Assembly (NCBI GenBank): GCA_030180135.1
Contig: CM058231.1
Coordinates: forward strand, 22,571,034-22,635,033
Source: Orychophragmus violaceus
Taxonomy: Eukaryota > Streptophyta > Magnoliopsida > Brassicales > Brassicaceae
Reading direction: 5' to 3'
Length of the DNA: 64,000 bases
Part shown: piece after piece, positions 21,056 through 32,331 of the stretch
Numbering within the stretch: position 1 is the stretch's first letter
Layout of the letters: every line of letters begins with the position of its first letter
Program-made: the position numbers and the translations under genes
The notes under the pieces: model-generated
Databases searched by the model: none
Seen by the model: the letters and a program-made list of their open reading frames with translations, nothing else
Told to the model about the DNA's origin: nothing

Positions 21056-21324
21056 ATAATTGGCGCCATCTGTGGGGACTTTGGAAATATTCGATCAACT
21101 AAAAGGGAAGATCGACTATCAATTCTTGCCGCTAACCTAGCTCAACAACATACTCAATTAGTTCAGAGTCTCTTCCCGCCAAAAGAAGATCTTCCCTTTT
21201 GATTGATCGAATATTTCCAAAGTCCCCAAAGACGGCGCCAATTTTTGATTCAGAGGAAAACACTTCGGCAGAACCATCTGAATCACAATGATCAAGGTCG
21301 GGCGTTAGAGTGGTTCCTCCAACA
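21040..21324. repeat. Head-to-head inverted LTR-PBS-leader of Tat type
   Basis: The left arm (about 21040-21112, LTR end, PBS and leader) is repeated in inverse on the right (about 21183-21250). The spacer between them is about 70 bp. The right arm then runs into a drastically shortened LTR whose outer end ...CCTCCAACA is at 21324 (TGTTGGAGG on the minus strand). Arms are similar but not identical. Confidence 0.7.
21059..21078 (+). other. Primer binding site of Tat element 2
   Basis: ATTGGCGCCATCTGTGGGGA follows the LTR by a few bases. A second, inverted copy (on the minus strand GGCGCCGTCTTTGGGGAC) lies at about 21215-21237. Confidence 0.7.
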
Positions 21325-22240
21325 GTAAAATGTGACAAAGAGTCGCTGGTTGTGGCCCGTAGGGACGTCTGTGAAATGAATAGAATCTAGTTATCTACAA
21401 TGTCTTCCGAGATGTTCATGACTTGGCCTCCTACCAGGTTATACTTCAGCGGCTCGCAATTTAACCGCTCTTCTTCTGCTATAAATAAATGGATCTTCTC
21501 GTTGAATATTTTCCTTTAGAGTAAAGAAAAACCAGTGACTCTTATTTAATTTGATTTAATCAGATATCTGTTTAAGCTTCAGTTTGGATTAGTTCAAAAT
21601 CCAATGATTTTGATGATAGGTATCAATCGATTATTAGCAGAGACCGATAACCACATCTATCCGCTTGTTGGGTCGGGACGGAGTTCGGATTTCGGGTTTG
21701 AGAAATATGTCCAACCCTAGGTAAATGTGTATAAAAGGAAAAATCAATTATTTATTGGAACTAAAAGTACTTAGTTGTTTTCTTTGAACATAAGTAGAAA
21801 GTGTTTGATATGAAAATAACAACAATAAGAGGCGGGTATATGGATATACCTAGATAATCTTCTTTAGGTTTGCGTAAGTTGAAAAGGTTCTAAATGGTTA
21901 AACTAATATAACTTATTAGGGAAAATCACATTTTAAATCCTCAAGCTAGAATGTATTAACACTTTAAATAGTTTAAGTGTTTGCGCTGTCAAATAAATAA
22001 AAAGATTATGTTAGTCTAATTTAAAACATATTTATTAAATATAATATTTTAATCAATCAAATAAAAAAAAAGTGGTCTCTTCATAGAGTACATTAAAAGC
22101 TAAAAGAGGCTTTTATTTTGCTCCCAGCATCAACACAACAGGACAGCTAAGTATCAAACATGAAAAGAATAAACAAATATTGCACAAAAAACAGCAACAC
22201 ATAGAATTGACTGGATAAAGTAACTGTCTTGATGATTTTT
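21325..22240. other. Spacer and 3' UTR of the macro/CRAL-TRIO gene
   Basis: No gene is seen. The segment next to 22240 is the 3' UTR of the minus-strand gene. AT-rich sequence; nothing else assigned. Confidence 0.5.
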
Positions 22241-25200
22241 TCATGGCCGTTGGTAAACGTATTTGGTTCTTGGGTCAACGATTAGACCTTTTCCTCCGTT
22301 AACTTCAAGATCATGCCTGCCATATTTCACACAACAACACTCGGTAATACCAACAAATCCAGCAACTGAAGAACACTTACGAGAGTGAAAGAGTGTAGTA
22401 AACTAAACTGGAAAACAAAGTCTGGGATTGTCAGCTGCTCACGAGGAACATATTTGAACAGCTGCAGAAGTCGGTCCGCATATACAACTTTCTTCCAGAC
22501 CTTTATAAGATTTTTCGGAACGCAGCAAGGAAAAAAGGAAGCAAATTAGAAGAAAGACTTTAACTCTTGGGGAAATGGCTGGGACTTTGAAATAATTTAG
22601 GACTTTACCACATTGTCCACAAACAGTTGCATTGCTAAGACTGTCGCCTTCAAGTGTAAAGTTGGATGAAGAACATAGATTGCCTGGACGACACAGAGAT
22701 GATCAGAACTAGGACAAGGAGGAACCTTCCCCAATGAGGTTTAGTAGGTGTGATTTCATACCTGAAGGTTACGCTGGTGTTTGCGACCAAGTATCTGTTG
22801 TAATCGTTTCATCCATCCCAAATCTGGTTGGCTGTTTGTTTACACGGCAAAAATCAAACCCGGTAAAAGAAAAATATGTTACTGAAGCTTATGTTTTTAT
22901 CCACTAAACAAGACTTACACTTGTAAAGATGCTGCAGAATGGAAATAGACAATCGAGTAAGGCTTCTGTATCAAAGGTTCAAATTCCTGTAAATTTGTAT
23001 CAATTGCAGCATCGTCAGACACCAAATAAATTCAAAAATATAAATACAAGAAAGTATTCAAAAGAAAGAACTGGGAGAACCATCATGGCGTGTGATTGTG
23101 TGCTTACCTTTACAACATAAAGCACAAAACGCTCCAGATCAAGACATCGCAGCAAAAAATGAGCTCCTACAACAACCATTACAGGATGACCCTCGGTGTC
23201 AACACCACCACGGTAGCTGAAGAAAGAAAACAGACAGGGCTATGTCAATGTCTAGGTAGTCATTAGCCATTGGCTCTCAAGCGCATTAAAGGCGAACATA
23301 TGCAGGCAAAGGCTGAGAGAGAAAGAAACCAAGGACATACACAATTTTCATCTCTGCAATTTCCGAAAGGTTGAGAGAATTAGCTTTTGCTAGGTATCGC
23401 GAATGAAGTGAGTATTCCTCTGCAGCAGAGAGAGGGGGTCCCCCCAGATCACCAAATCCTAACAATTTAACAAAATTGAATCCACTCTGTGCTTGTGCAG
23501 TCTTCTCCCATTGTTCTTTGCGCCTTTCATCTGGATCTTTAATCAAAGACATGAAAGCGGGATCCAAATATGAATCAAGATGATTCGAGTTCCTGAGATC
23601 ATATGTGTATCAATCAACAAAGTGAAAAGACGGGGGACAGACAATACGTGCAAAGAGTGAAGCAGTCGGATGTCACCAACCTTCGTACCAGAGCAAGATC
23701 AGTGGCAGAGCGCTCGACTAAAGCTGGAAAAGACCTGGCTGGAGGTTTATTTGGCAGCGCTTGTATTCTGATTTTACGTTCGTCTATAACCGTCTCACCA
23801 TTTTCATCCCCAACATCTGCAGGGAGCTTTGAGATGGCAACCTCCTCCTCGTGCTCATCACGAGGAAAGTAAAGTGGAAGTAATCTATATTTTAGAGAAT
23901 CAAAATTTAAGCAATGTCGACATTGTTTCTGCACAATATAACTATACGCAATTATGGTATGTGCGACTTATATCTAGTTAGAAACAATTACATGCTATGG
24001 TCTTGATGTGAAGTTGTGAACAATTCTTAATGCAACGGTTAACAGAAAGAGTGCATATCGACTCCAAAATAGTTTCAGTCTCTCGCAAACCAACTGCATC
24101 AAATATATTATACCTTTTGTATATCTCTGTATCAGAGGATGTGGTAGTACAAAAAACAACGGCACTGATTTTATCTTTCTGCTTCTCTAAAAAGCGACGT
24201 ACCGTTCCTAGAGACCGCGCACAACACATCATTTGAAACATGAAAGTCATCTATCAAAAGCAAGGAGATTGTTCAAGAACTCTTACTTATGGCAACATGA
24301 GCAGCTGGTTCTCGGGGATAATTTTTTGCTTCTGTGTATATACAGCCCATAGCAATACTGTAGTGTTGTATGTAAACCAAAATCGAGTTCATAAAAACTA
24401 AATGTTGTAAATAAAAATAAGGAAAACTACGGATTGCACTTGACAAACCTTTGAAGCCCATTATCAATGAGAAGCTCCAGACAAGACCTATAGCAGTGAC
24501 TTAGAGCATTCTCAGCAGCTGTATGATACTTAACTGCATACTTGGGTCCTACTGTATGGATAACCCTCCTGATTAAAAAACCAAAAGATATTTATTGGAG
24601 TTACAGATTTCAGAGACTGACACAGTCAAAATACAAGCCACACTGAATGTTTCATATTTAACACAGTATGAAAAAAATTGTATATAGTCAACAATGTAAC
24701 AGTTCTATCATTGGGACAACGATAGTTGAAGAACATATCAGAGAGTGAGTTCAAGGCGCATATTTCTTTTTTTTAGTCTTCTACATCACCAATTACCTCG
24801 CTGGTAGATCATAGGCATTTGTTACTTTAGCCATCCCTGTCCGGCATCCACCCTGTCAAGAAAGAAAGGATAAGCAAAAAATCCTATTTTGCGCAATCAT
24901 CTATAAAACTCTGTTGTAAAAGATACGTAAGGAAAGAGTTTGTACCAACGTAGCACATTGTTCTGCAAGACCAGGCCCAGCAGCCACATGTAGACCAGGA
25001 CTGCTATGTGCCTCATCCAAGTTCTGTCCTCCAATTCCAACAAAAGTCGACCATATGAAACAAGGCACATAAAAAGCAATTTACTTGCCCACAAGCAAAC
25101 CTAATTCTGTGATCTCAGCTTACCTCATTCGTCGAATTCACAACAGCATCAACCTCAAGGTTCCATGGTTCCCCTCTCCACAGGTATATTTTGGAGTTAA

Positions 25201-25447
25201 TCTCCTGATCAACAGGAAACTTAGATACCATCCCATTGCCGCTGCTTCCTGCTTCAGAAGAGGAAGCCAAAGGGTTTGCGTAGCGGGGATTAGAATGTGC
25301 AGGATCTCCAGTTTCACCCTCCAGGGATGACCTCTGCTCAACATCACTCCATCTGGGAATCTGATCCAAAGTCACAACGTAATCACCACTCTCAGTTGGA
25401 GTTCCACCACGAGAGGTTGTGGCCGTGGGAACAGCATGATACATCAT
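22241..25447 (-). CDS. Macro domain plus CRAL-TRIO (Sec14-like) protein, GDAP2-like; orthologue of At1g69340
   Basis: Fourteen coding exons with GT-AG borders and fully consistent phases: 25447-25124, 25023-24946, 24852-24797, 24568-24449, 24357-24287, 24207-24114, 23884-23681, 23592-23341, 23216-23108, 22986-22919, 22831-22762, 22683-22609, 22500-22409, 22316-22241. They total 1689 nt, that is 562 residues and a stop. The N-terminal half has an Appr-1-p processing (macro) domain: IYLWRGEPWNLEVDAVVNST, GPGLAEQCATLGGCRTG, LPARRVIHTVGP, and SIAMGCIYTEAKNYP (about 85-260). This fold binds ADP-ribose or its derivatives. The C-terminal half (about 375-530) is a CRAL-TRIO lipid-binding fold (GHPVMVVVGAHFL, KPYSIVYFHSAA, LQAIYVLHPTLHLKA). 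The pairing is that of animal GDAP2. ATGATG at 25447 is the first in-frame start. A 5' UTR intron (25873-25484) precedes it. Gene intact. Cellular role not established; soluble, no signal peptide. Confidence 0.95.
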
Positions 25448-26447
25448 TGCAGATCAAAACCAGGACCACCACCTTCTCGCTCCCTTAGAAAGAGGGGTCA
25501 ATAAAAAAGTATTGCTGTTATCAGAAAGTGGTGCCAAGACTTTGTATGTTCCTGTAAAAAAACCTTATCCACTGCAAATGGGAGACAAACCAAAAACAAA
25601 GAAACAAGGACGATCATTTACATGAAGAAAAACTGGAATTTGAAAAACCTAATTAATAGTCACAACTGAAACCAATCCAATCCCGACTCCCGAGTAAACG
25701 AAACTGCCAGGAAGTGTACAATTAAACAACATTCAAAGAAAAAGATAAAAAAACTTCAGATGAAGACGGAAATTCTAATCGAAATCATTGAATTTTCACA
25801 AAATCGACAGAAAATAAAATACAAGAAACCGAGAGGTCCCGTCAGAATTGAGGATTCAAAAGCAGGGTCTTACCTGAACGTTTGATCACAAAATGAAATC
25901 GAAGATAACCCTAATCCGAAATTCTACTTCATGTGCACACGAAGGGGAAGCTAGAGAGAGAGATCATTATTCTACAACTGTGATAGATGGTGGATCGATG
26001 AGGCTGGGAAAACATCAACCAGCTTCTCACAAAAAAAAAAAGAAAACATATATAAGAATTTGAGTTGTCGTTTACGGGAATATACCTCAGCTCAAACTCT
26101 CTCGCTCATTCAGAAGGTGTGACAATCAGAGCCGTTAAAACTGTCCTCCTCCTCTTTGGTTTCTGCAAAATTGATATTTAACCGTCACCGAGGTCACACC
26201 TATGGCTGTCAATGGCACGGGCACATTTGTCAATATTTTATAGGATAGTGGTTGAACGACAGCGTTTCTTCATATATCTGCTTTTGTGTTTTCCATTAAA
26301 AAATTTTTTTACAATAAACATCACGGCGGAACAACAAGGGAGAAAGAGAGAGAGAGAGAGAAAAAAGGATTTTCTGCTTTTTCTTCTCGTCTCCGTCTCG
26401 ATCTCCGCTTCGACGAATCGGCTGTATCTAATTTCGACGATTTAGCG
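25448..26447. promoter_or_regulatory. Divergent promoter and 5' UTRs between macro/CRAL-TRIO and RING genes
   Basis: The minus-strand gene has a 5' UTR exon ending CAAACGTTCAG|GTAAGA at 25874 with an intron 25873-25484. The plus-strand gene has a leader exon ending at 26447 (GCG|GTAAGT). Between the presumed transcript starts lies only about 300-350 bp, so the two genes very likely share a bidirectional promoter. A GA microsatellite at 26341-26363 lies in the RING gene leader. Transcription start sites cannot be read from sequence. Confidence 0.65.
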
Positions 26448-26840
26448 GTAAGTTAAAAGTTCAATCTCATCTTTTGGAGAACCTAAATATCCGATGTTTT
26501 TAGGTTGCTCTTTTGATCTAATTGCGTTTTCTGCATCTAAAATGTTTGTATTTAAAATTTTGTTAATTATGATGAAGAAATCTTTGTTTTGAATTGGGAT
26601 TTACCCTGTATTGTATTCGTACATTAAGCGTGCGAGGGGCCAAATATTTTTGTTTGTTTCTTCTCCATTCTTCTCATCTGTATCGTGTTATCGTCCCCAA
26701 TAGCTTAGATTCATACTCTTTACTTTCAGATGTTGGTCGTCTGTTGAAATAGATGATTCAGTTTATTCTGAAAATATGGTCTTTTTATGAACTTCGTTCG
26801 TATATACTGAAACTATTACTTATTTTCACTTGTTCACCAG
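26448..26840 (+). other. 5' UTR intron of the RING gene
   Basis: Donor GCG|GTAAGTTAAA and acceptor TTGTTCACCAG|GTTCTTG; T-rich interior. Introns in leaders of plant housekeeping genes are common. Confidence 0.75.
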
Positions 26841-26849
26841 GTTCTTGAA

Positions 26850-26906
26850 ATGATGACTGGTGCTCAAAGACATTCTTTTCGATCTGGGTTTAAGGTTACT
26901 GGGTAA
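26850..26906 (+). other. Upstream ORF overlapping the RING gene start (TAATG)
   Basis: ATG at 26850 opens an 18-codon peptide (MMTGAQRHSFRSGFKVTG) that ends TAA at 26904-26906. The A at 26906 is also the first base of the next ATG, so stop and start overlap as TAATG. Such spacing can affect initiation at the main ORF. It matters only if 26906 rather than 26945 is used. Confidence 0.5.
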
Positions 26907-27733
26907 TGTTGGTACAGAATTTTGGAAATCATTCTCATTTTCAAATGTGGAGCTTTGCCTCAAATGTCATTGGTAGTATTGGGCTAAACAAGTCCTCTCA
27001 AGCCTCTTCACATTGCTCAGACGACGAGGTTTCAAATGTTAGCAGGGAGGAAGAAGGATTAGACTGTCCCATTTGTTGGGAGTCTTTCAACATTGTCGAG
27101 AATGTTCCTTATGTGTTATGGTGTGGTCATACTCTTTGCCAGAATTGTGTTTTTGGGCTCCAATCAGCTGTCTTGAGACTCTCCAGCCAAGATATCAGGA
27201 TTCCGTTCTTCGTTTCATGCCCATGGTGTCAGTTGCTTTCATTCAGGATTGTCTACAAGGGTAATCTCAAGTTCCCTCGGAAAAACTTCTTCCTTCTCTG
27301 GATGGTTGAGAGTCTGAATGGTGACAGGACAAGCCATGGTTCGTTGGTCAGCAATAACCAGCAATCGGCTTTGTCTACTCCCAGGTGTAGTAGCATGTCT
27401 GTGGGAAACCACTGCAACAACAGCAATCTTATTGCAAGGCCCGTTGTGCGTAACGAGTCTCCAGAACTTCTGCAACATCATGGTGATCATAGTAATCAAC
27501 CAAGCAGACAACACTTCTCATTTCACAAGTCTCTTGATTTCTTAATCTCCTTCACCTCCAAGGTTCCGTTTGTGATAATTATTCTTCTGGTCGTATTTTT
27601 TGTGATACCCGGTAGCCTCGTCATTCTTGCTCTTTACTTGCTCCTCACAATTCTTCTAGCAATTCCATCTGGTATGGTACTGTATTTTGCGTACCCTATT
27701 CTGGAAAGGTTGGTAAATGAAATAACATCATGA
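26906..27733 (+). CDS. RING-type membrane-anchored E3 ligase-like protein; orthologue of At1g69330
   Basis: Single coding exon. The first Met is at 26906 (275 residues); the Met at 26945 (MWSFASNVIGSIGL) looks more like the family start and would give 262 residues. A RING finger starts at CPICWES (about 54-60) and ends CPWC (about 108), with CGHTLCQNC between (C3HC4 type with a long insertion before the last pair). The middle is Ser/Asn-rich and probably disordered. Near the C-terminus are two or more hydrophobic segments (VPFVIIILLVVFFVIP and LVILALYLLLTILL), so the protein is probably anchored in a membrane with the RING in the cytosol. RING proteins of this kind transfer ubiquitin from an E2; the substrate is unknown. 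Confidence 0.92.
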   Translation: MLVQNFGNHSHFQMWSFASNVIGSIGLNKSSQASSHCSDDEVSNVSREEEGLDCPICWESFNIVENVPYVLWCGHTLCQNCVFGLQSAVLRLSSQDIRIPFFVSCPWCQLLSFRIVYKGNLKFPRKNFFLLWMVESLNGDRTSHGSLVSNNQQSALSTPRCSSMSVGNHCNNSNLIARPVVRNESPELLQHHGDHSNQPSRQHFSFHKSLDFLISFTSKVPFVIIILLVVFFVIPGSLVILALYLLLTILLAIPSGMVLYFAYPILERLVNEITS

Positions 27734-28100
27734 GAACGATACTGAGCTCACACCTCCTATTCTCGGCTGCTCGGCTCATTCTGTGTGGTGTGATTTACAA
27801 TGCAAGATTTTTTTAGCTCTTGGAGTCTTTGAAAATTATCATGATTTTTGGTCATTTGAAACCCTTTTAAATATTGTTATTGATTGCAAGCTTGGGCATT
27901 GTAATTGTGATTTTGAGTTCTATTACTGTTATGCAACTTTCTGAAGTTTTGGTTTGCAGATTTGTGACATAATTGATGATTGATCATGTGTTTATCTCTC
28001 TGATACTCTATAGATAAACGGCTTAATTTTATCTGCATTTTACATGTTGGTCAATAACTATCAGCAGTGATGAAAGAATGTTAGGCTTTACATGCTGGAT
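27734..28100. other. 3' UTRs of convergent RING and remorin genes
   Basis: No gene. Holds the 3' UTR of the plus-strand RING gene and that of the minus-strand remorin; the two genes converge here. Confidence 0.6.
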
Positions 28101-29328
28101 TCAGAGGCATGTAGATGGGCTCCGTCCAGGTGTTCTCATGAGGTTTGCTTTCTCCTTAACCTTCAACTCTTCCTTCTTTTGACTCTCATATGCATGTGCT
28201 CTTGCACTCGCAACAATGATCTCAGTGGTTTGATTTTCGTCTCTGCACCGCTGCATCAACTTGGACCTCTCTGCACATTCATCTCATCGTTGTCTTATAG
28301 TTATGCAAGAAACAGTTTTCTGGAAACAAAGGAAAGAATAAAAAGGAAGATTCACCTCTGTTCTATGAAGCTTTCTCTTTGCCTTTTCCTCTTTTTGTCC
28401 TCCCATAACATAATCTTCTCGCTTAGCTTCTCATACCTGCAAATCTCGAACCCATTAGGCTCTTAGCTGAACATCATGACAAATAAGGAAAATATAACAC
28501 ACTTCTTTCTCGTTTTGCCCATCTCTGTTTCCTTCCATAGATCCACCGTAGGTCTCATAGGTACAGGTTCTGCTTGATGCTACAACACAAGAGCTTGTTT
28601 CCATAACATTTGAATAGGGCCATAAACTAGTATATATCATTGTAGAACTTTACCTTGATAAACTGTAGAAATCAGAGCACGGCCATGTAAACCTGCGAAA
28701 TATAGACGAGTATTGCAGTTTGACGCAAGGAAGGTGCAGTTTGTGAAAGGTTGGTTAAGCAATACCTTTCCCTTGATTCAAGCCATATAAGCTTAGGTCT
28801 CACAAAGGGTTTCTATAAACAATACCCAATTAGGAAGTCAAATTCAAACAGATTATCCACTTTAATAGATTCCTTGTCCCACAAGAGAAGTTCGCTCTTA
28901 TGTTAGTTACCATTTTCTCTTTCTTTCTCTGGTGAGATTTTGTTAAGCAACTTATGGGATTTTTCTACATAATTGGTAAATTCAATTTTGTCTTTATTTT
29001 GAGAACACCATTACTAACGAAACTGTTTCACTACTTCATGTCTACATAACTTTAGCTTTTTCATGTCTTCTACTTACTGTTTCACTCCCACTCTTGCTGA
29101 TACTCCACAGGAATAAAGCTCGTATGAGTCGATCTTGTTACCCTTTTCGATTGAGTACTTCATGAGATCGTATGATTTTCTTGCCGTTTTAATCTCCAGT
29201 CCGAAGTCCTTCCTCCCGAACAGAGCATTTAGACCAAACGTGCTTTTAGCTCAGTGAAGAGTGAATCCGCTTTAAAATACTTACCCGGTTTGGTTGAAGA
29301 GAGAATGAAGCAGATCCCATCTCTCCAT
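28101..29328 (-). pseudogene. Remorin-family gene, orthologue of At1g69325, with two one-base losses
   Basis: Exons read 29328-29285 (MERWDLLHSLFNQTG), 29242-29078, 28812-28766, 28692-28654, 28626-28501, 28436-28356 and about 28240-28101. The last ones hold the remorin C-terminal coiled coil: YEKLSEKIMLWEDKKRK, then KRKLHRTE in another frame, then ARAHAYESQKKEELKVKEKANLMRT. Remorins are plant membrane-raft proteins that attach through this C-terminal region. Two lesions are visible. At the exon 2 donor (29078) the sequence reads CAGTAAGT where CAGGTAAGT is needed to keep phase into exon 3. In exon 28436-28356 one base is missing between the WEDKKRK and AKRKLH frames. All other junctions keep phase. 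It is therefore probably a young pseudogene, unless both are assembly errors. Confidence 0.7.
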
Positions 29329-29659
29329 CGGTTGTTTCGTTTAAACTGGGAGCATTCTTTTACCGGTTTACCAACTTTGTACATAACTTGGTCTTGTAGG
29401 TCAGAACTATAGTCACAACTGCCGTTTCATTTATTCTTTTGTAGTCACAATTTTCCTTTCTAGGTCAGAATTATAGTCACAACTTATCTTTTTTTTATGA
29501 CGCAACAACACAATCAAAATTAAGATCACTACCCTTGATGGAATTGGACAAATCCTTAAACCCAAATTACCAACCAATAAAAAGTTTTTTTTAAATATAT
29601 TGATAACATAAGGTTTCATATATAATAAGAAATGACATATACCAAATTGTTGATATCAT
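29329..29659. other. Remorin upstream region, no gene seen
   Basis: Promoter-side sequence. Contains two copies of a TAGGTCAGAA(C/T)TATAGTCACAACT phrase (about 29397 and 29461) of unknown meaning. Confidence 0.4.
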
Positions 29660-29666
29660 ATTTGCC

Positions 29667-30410
29667 CAATGTTTTTAAAACCGGATCAGACATTGAACCC
29701 GATATTTTTTCGGATCAAAATTCAACCTTGTCTAACCCGTTGGACCGAGTTTTTGTTTTAAGTAATATATATATTAAATGATTCAATGTATTCTTAAGAA
29801 TTTGTTCTTTTTATTATTTTAACTTTTATTTTTTGAAAGAAACAATCAAAATAGGATAGGATGACATAGTTTAAGTTTATAATAATTCTAATTCAATAAA
29901 AAATATAAATGCAAGGAAATGAGAAATAATATGGTTATATGAAAATCAAGCTTATATTCTGTGTTCTTACAAAATCTACAAGCAAAAACCAATTTTTTCC
30001 AATCATTTTATTTTGAGTGATAATTCCAAACAATATTCTATTTTTGTATAACCAAACTACTTGGATTTTGAGGAATATTGGACCATCATTTGAATCCACT
30101 GTATTTAATCAAAAAACAATAATATTGGAAACTAGTTAAAGATTCAAAATAAAAACATCATATTAAAGTATTGCATCAAAGTATCAAACATATCAAACAT
30201 GCTGAAAATGTGAGTAATAAATAAGAAAACTTTTAATTGAATTACATTTAACATTTTTAAAACAGAGTCTTTTAATTAGCTTAAACCGGCCAGCTTTTAT
30301 TTTTTGTGCCAATGTCTATTTTGGCTTTTTATAAAAGCCAAACATGATAGATCACCGGTTCCGTTCAACCGGTCCGATCAACCGGTCTGGTCCGGTTTTT
30401 AAATCATTGG
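29667..30410. mobile_element. Non-autonomous TIR DNA transposon (744 bp)
   Basis: Starts CAATGTTTTTAAAACCGGAT and ends with the imperfect mirror ...CCGGTTTTTAAATCATTGG. Inverted similarity continues inward through ACCGG repeats for about 30 bp. A 7 bp direct repeat ATTTGCC flanks it (29660-29666 and 30411-30417). The interior is AT-rich without coding capacity. The 7-8 bp duplication suggests hAT; superfamily not certain. Confidence 0.75.
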
Positions 30411-30417
30411 ATTTGCC

Positions 30418-31178
30418 TCAATGACCACTGGCCGTAGTCACTTTTGTCAGTAGGCCACCAATCAAGAGTGGGACACAGAGCCTGTTTAGCATAAGAAGCA
30501 TTAGTCGTAGGCCACTTCTCACATTGTAAAATTTGGGATCCCACACATAGATTAACACAGGGACAAAAGTATAGAATACATTTTTTTCTTAAAAATAATT
30601 AAAGCACATCATTTATGGATAAAAACGATTAAAGTATCTTTACCTACATATTTGCATTGCACTAATCATAAAATAGATCATACAATTGGGGCTTTGAATC
30701 ACTTTCTATGCTTTTGCGTTGCATCTATCTTGCTACATAAAGTCCAACACTAATTGAAAAGGCCCTTAAATATTATAAAGCCCATACAAAGCTGTGGAGA
30801 CTTTAGAGAGAGATACAGCTCCCAAATTAATGAAACTCATGTGTTTCTCTTGATCATCAACTTCCTCCTGTCTCAATCACACCAATTTATGGATGCAGAA
30901 ATAACTGGGAAGTAAAAGAGCAACATCATTGGCAAATAAGCTATTTCCAAGCTTGTTTCTGCCCTATATTCCCGATAAAGCCCCCAAAACAAGCATGGAA
31001 ATAGCAAATACAGTTTTGCTCATAACGTAGAAGCTAGCGCGCAAACATCAAGAAAGTAATCAAAAGATAGAAACAAAGTTTACAAGAAAACTGAGAAGAA
31101 AATGTCGATCGAACCCTAGCTGCTAGCACTTTCTTCACCCAAGAAATCTTGTTTCTTCTATATACTACAAAATGTGTT
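30418..31178. other. Intergenic and 3' UTR of CLE10
   Basis: No gene seen. The part near 31178 should be the 3' UTR of CLE10 (minus strand). Confidence 0.5.
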
Positions 31179-31508
31179 TTAGTTGTGAAGTGGGTTTGGA
31201 CCGGAGGGGACGAGTCTTTTGTCGACGCCGTACCTTTGGTCAATCTCCGGCGGAGGAGGGGGAGGAGAGAAAAGCGGTTGTCGACTGCTTCTGTGGATTC
31301 TTTCGAGCTCAATGCACATAGAACGTGCGTAGGGACGAGAGAAAGATTCGCATGAACGGTGAGGGTAAGAGTAGTACGCATGTTGAATCCTCGGATTGAA
31401 TCGGTTGGTTTGATTCGTAAATTTTCCTGCCGCCGTTACGGTCGTGAGAAGGAAGAAGACGATGAGGAAACGAATGGTACTGATCGGACGGTTCCGGTTA
31501 GACGGCAT
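31179..31508 (-). CDS. CLE10: CLE10 signalling peptide precursor; orthologue of At1g69320
   Basis: A 109-residue precursor ending in the CLE dodecapeptide RLVPSGPNPLHN at the extreme C-terminus, identical to the Arabidopsis CLE9/CLE10 peptide as I know it. The start at 31508 (MPSNRNRPISTIRFLIVFFLL) gives a short basic stretch followed by a hydrophobic signal peptide (about 10-27); an in-frame ATG at 31562 would add 18 polar residues and is less likely. The middle (YPHRSCESFSRPYARSMC, SSRQPLFSPPPPPPE) is typical of this gene. The precursor is secreted, and the peptide is cut out, hydroxylated on Pro and perceived by leucine-rich repeat receptor kinases; CLE9/10 act in stomatal and xylem development in Arabidopsis. 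No intron. Its neighbours keep the Arabidopsis order. Confidence 0.95.
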   Translation of the reverse strand: MPSNRNRPISTIRFLIVFFLLTTVTAAGKFTNQTNRFNPRIQHAYYSYPHRSCESFSRPYARSMCIELERIHRSSRQPLFSPPPPPPEIDQRYGVDKRLVPSGPNPLHN

Positions 31509-32331
31509 TGTTACCGGTGAAGAAAGAGAGAGAGATCTCTGAGATTGCCTGTCGTTGTCCACTAGAGGAAGAGAGAAAGAGAGATTCTTGGAGGAAGAAA
31601 GCTGAGAGAGAGGTGGGAGGGAAGATATTGGTGAATTGTGAAGTGAGAGTTTAATGCTGCATCAGAGGATATGTATGATTATGATAAAAATGTGAAGTAA
31701 AAGAAGAGGGTAAATGGTTGAAAAGATGGGTCTTTTATATCGTATATTTACATTTTCCATATCCATAAATGTCAATCCGTGACCTTGTACATTCCGAACC
31801 ATAAATCTATTTTAGACAACCAAAAGCCAAGAAAGATAGAAAAAGGATAAATGATACTCCGCTTATTGGGTTGTTTCGTGGATCTCAAGTTAGCTGCAGT
31901 TCCTTCGCTTAAGAGCTCTGTTTGGCCTGCACATTGTTTGTAATTTTTGGAAACATATTCAGCACAGATCAAGAAATCAAATTGCACGATCGAGAAGGAA
32001 GAGGAAAATGAATCAAGAGTGATCTTAGATCCTGCAGAATAATCTCATGGCCTTTTTGACTTCCATAACTTAGAGAACGTTCCATAAAGATTGCTTAGAA
32101 GCTTTTTCAACCAACAAGAAGCAGCAGCACAAGTCAAGATGCGAGAATCAATAAACCAAAGTGTTTGTAACCAAACTCAGTTATCCTTATCAATTTGTAA
32201 AGCCATCCACCGACTTTTAACGCTCTTTTGTACACTGCCAAATTCTACCACTAGTTCTGTTAGGGGAATTCTGTTTTAGCCAATTCACAAAAGTAAACCA
32301 TTTCAACATCAAGCTTTTGAACAGAAGATAC
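31509..32331. other. CLE10 upstream region
   Basis: 5' UTR (with GA runs at about 31515-31610) and promoter of CLE10. No other gene is seen. A TIR transposon (32335-34387) has landed about 830 bp upstream of the CLE10 start. Confidence 0.5.
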
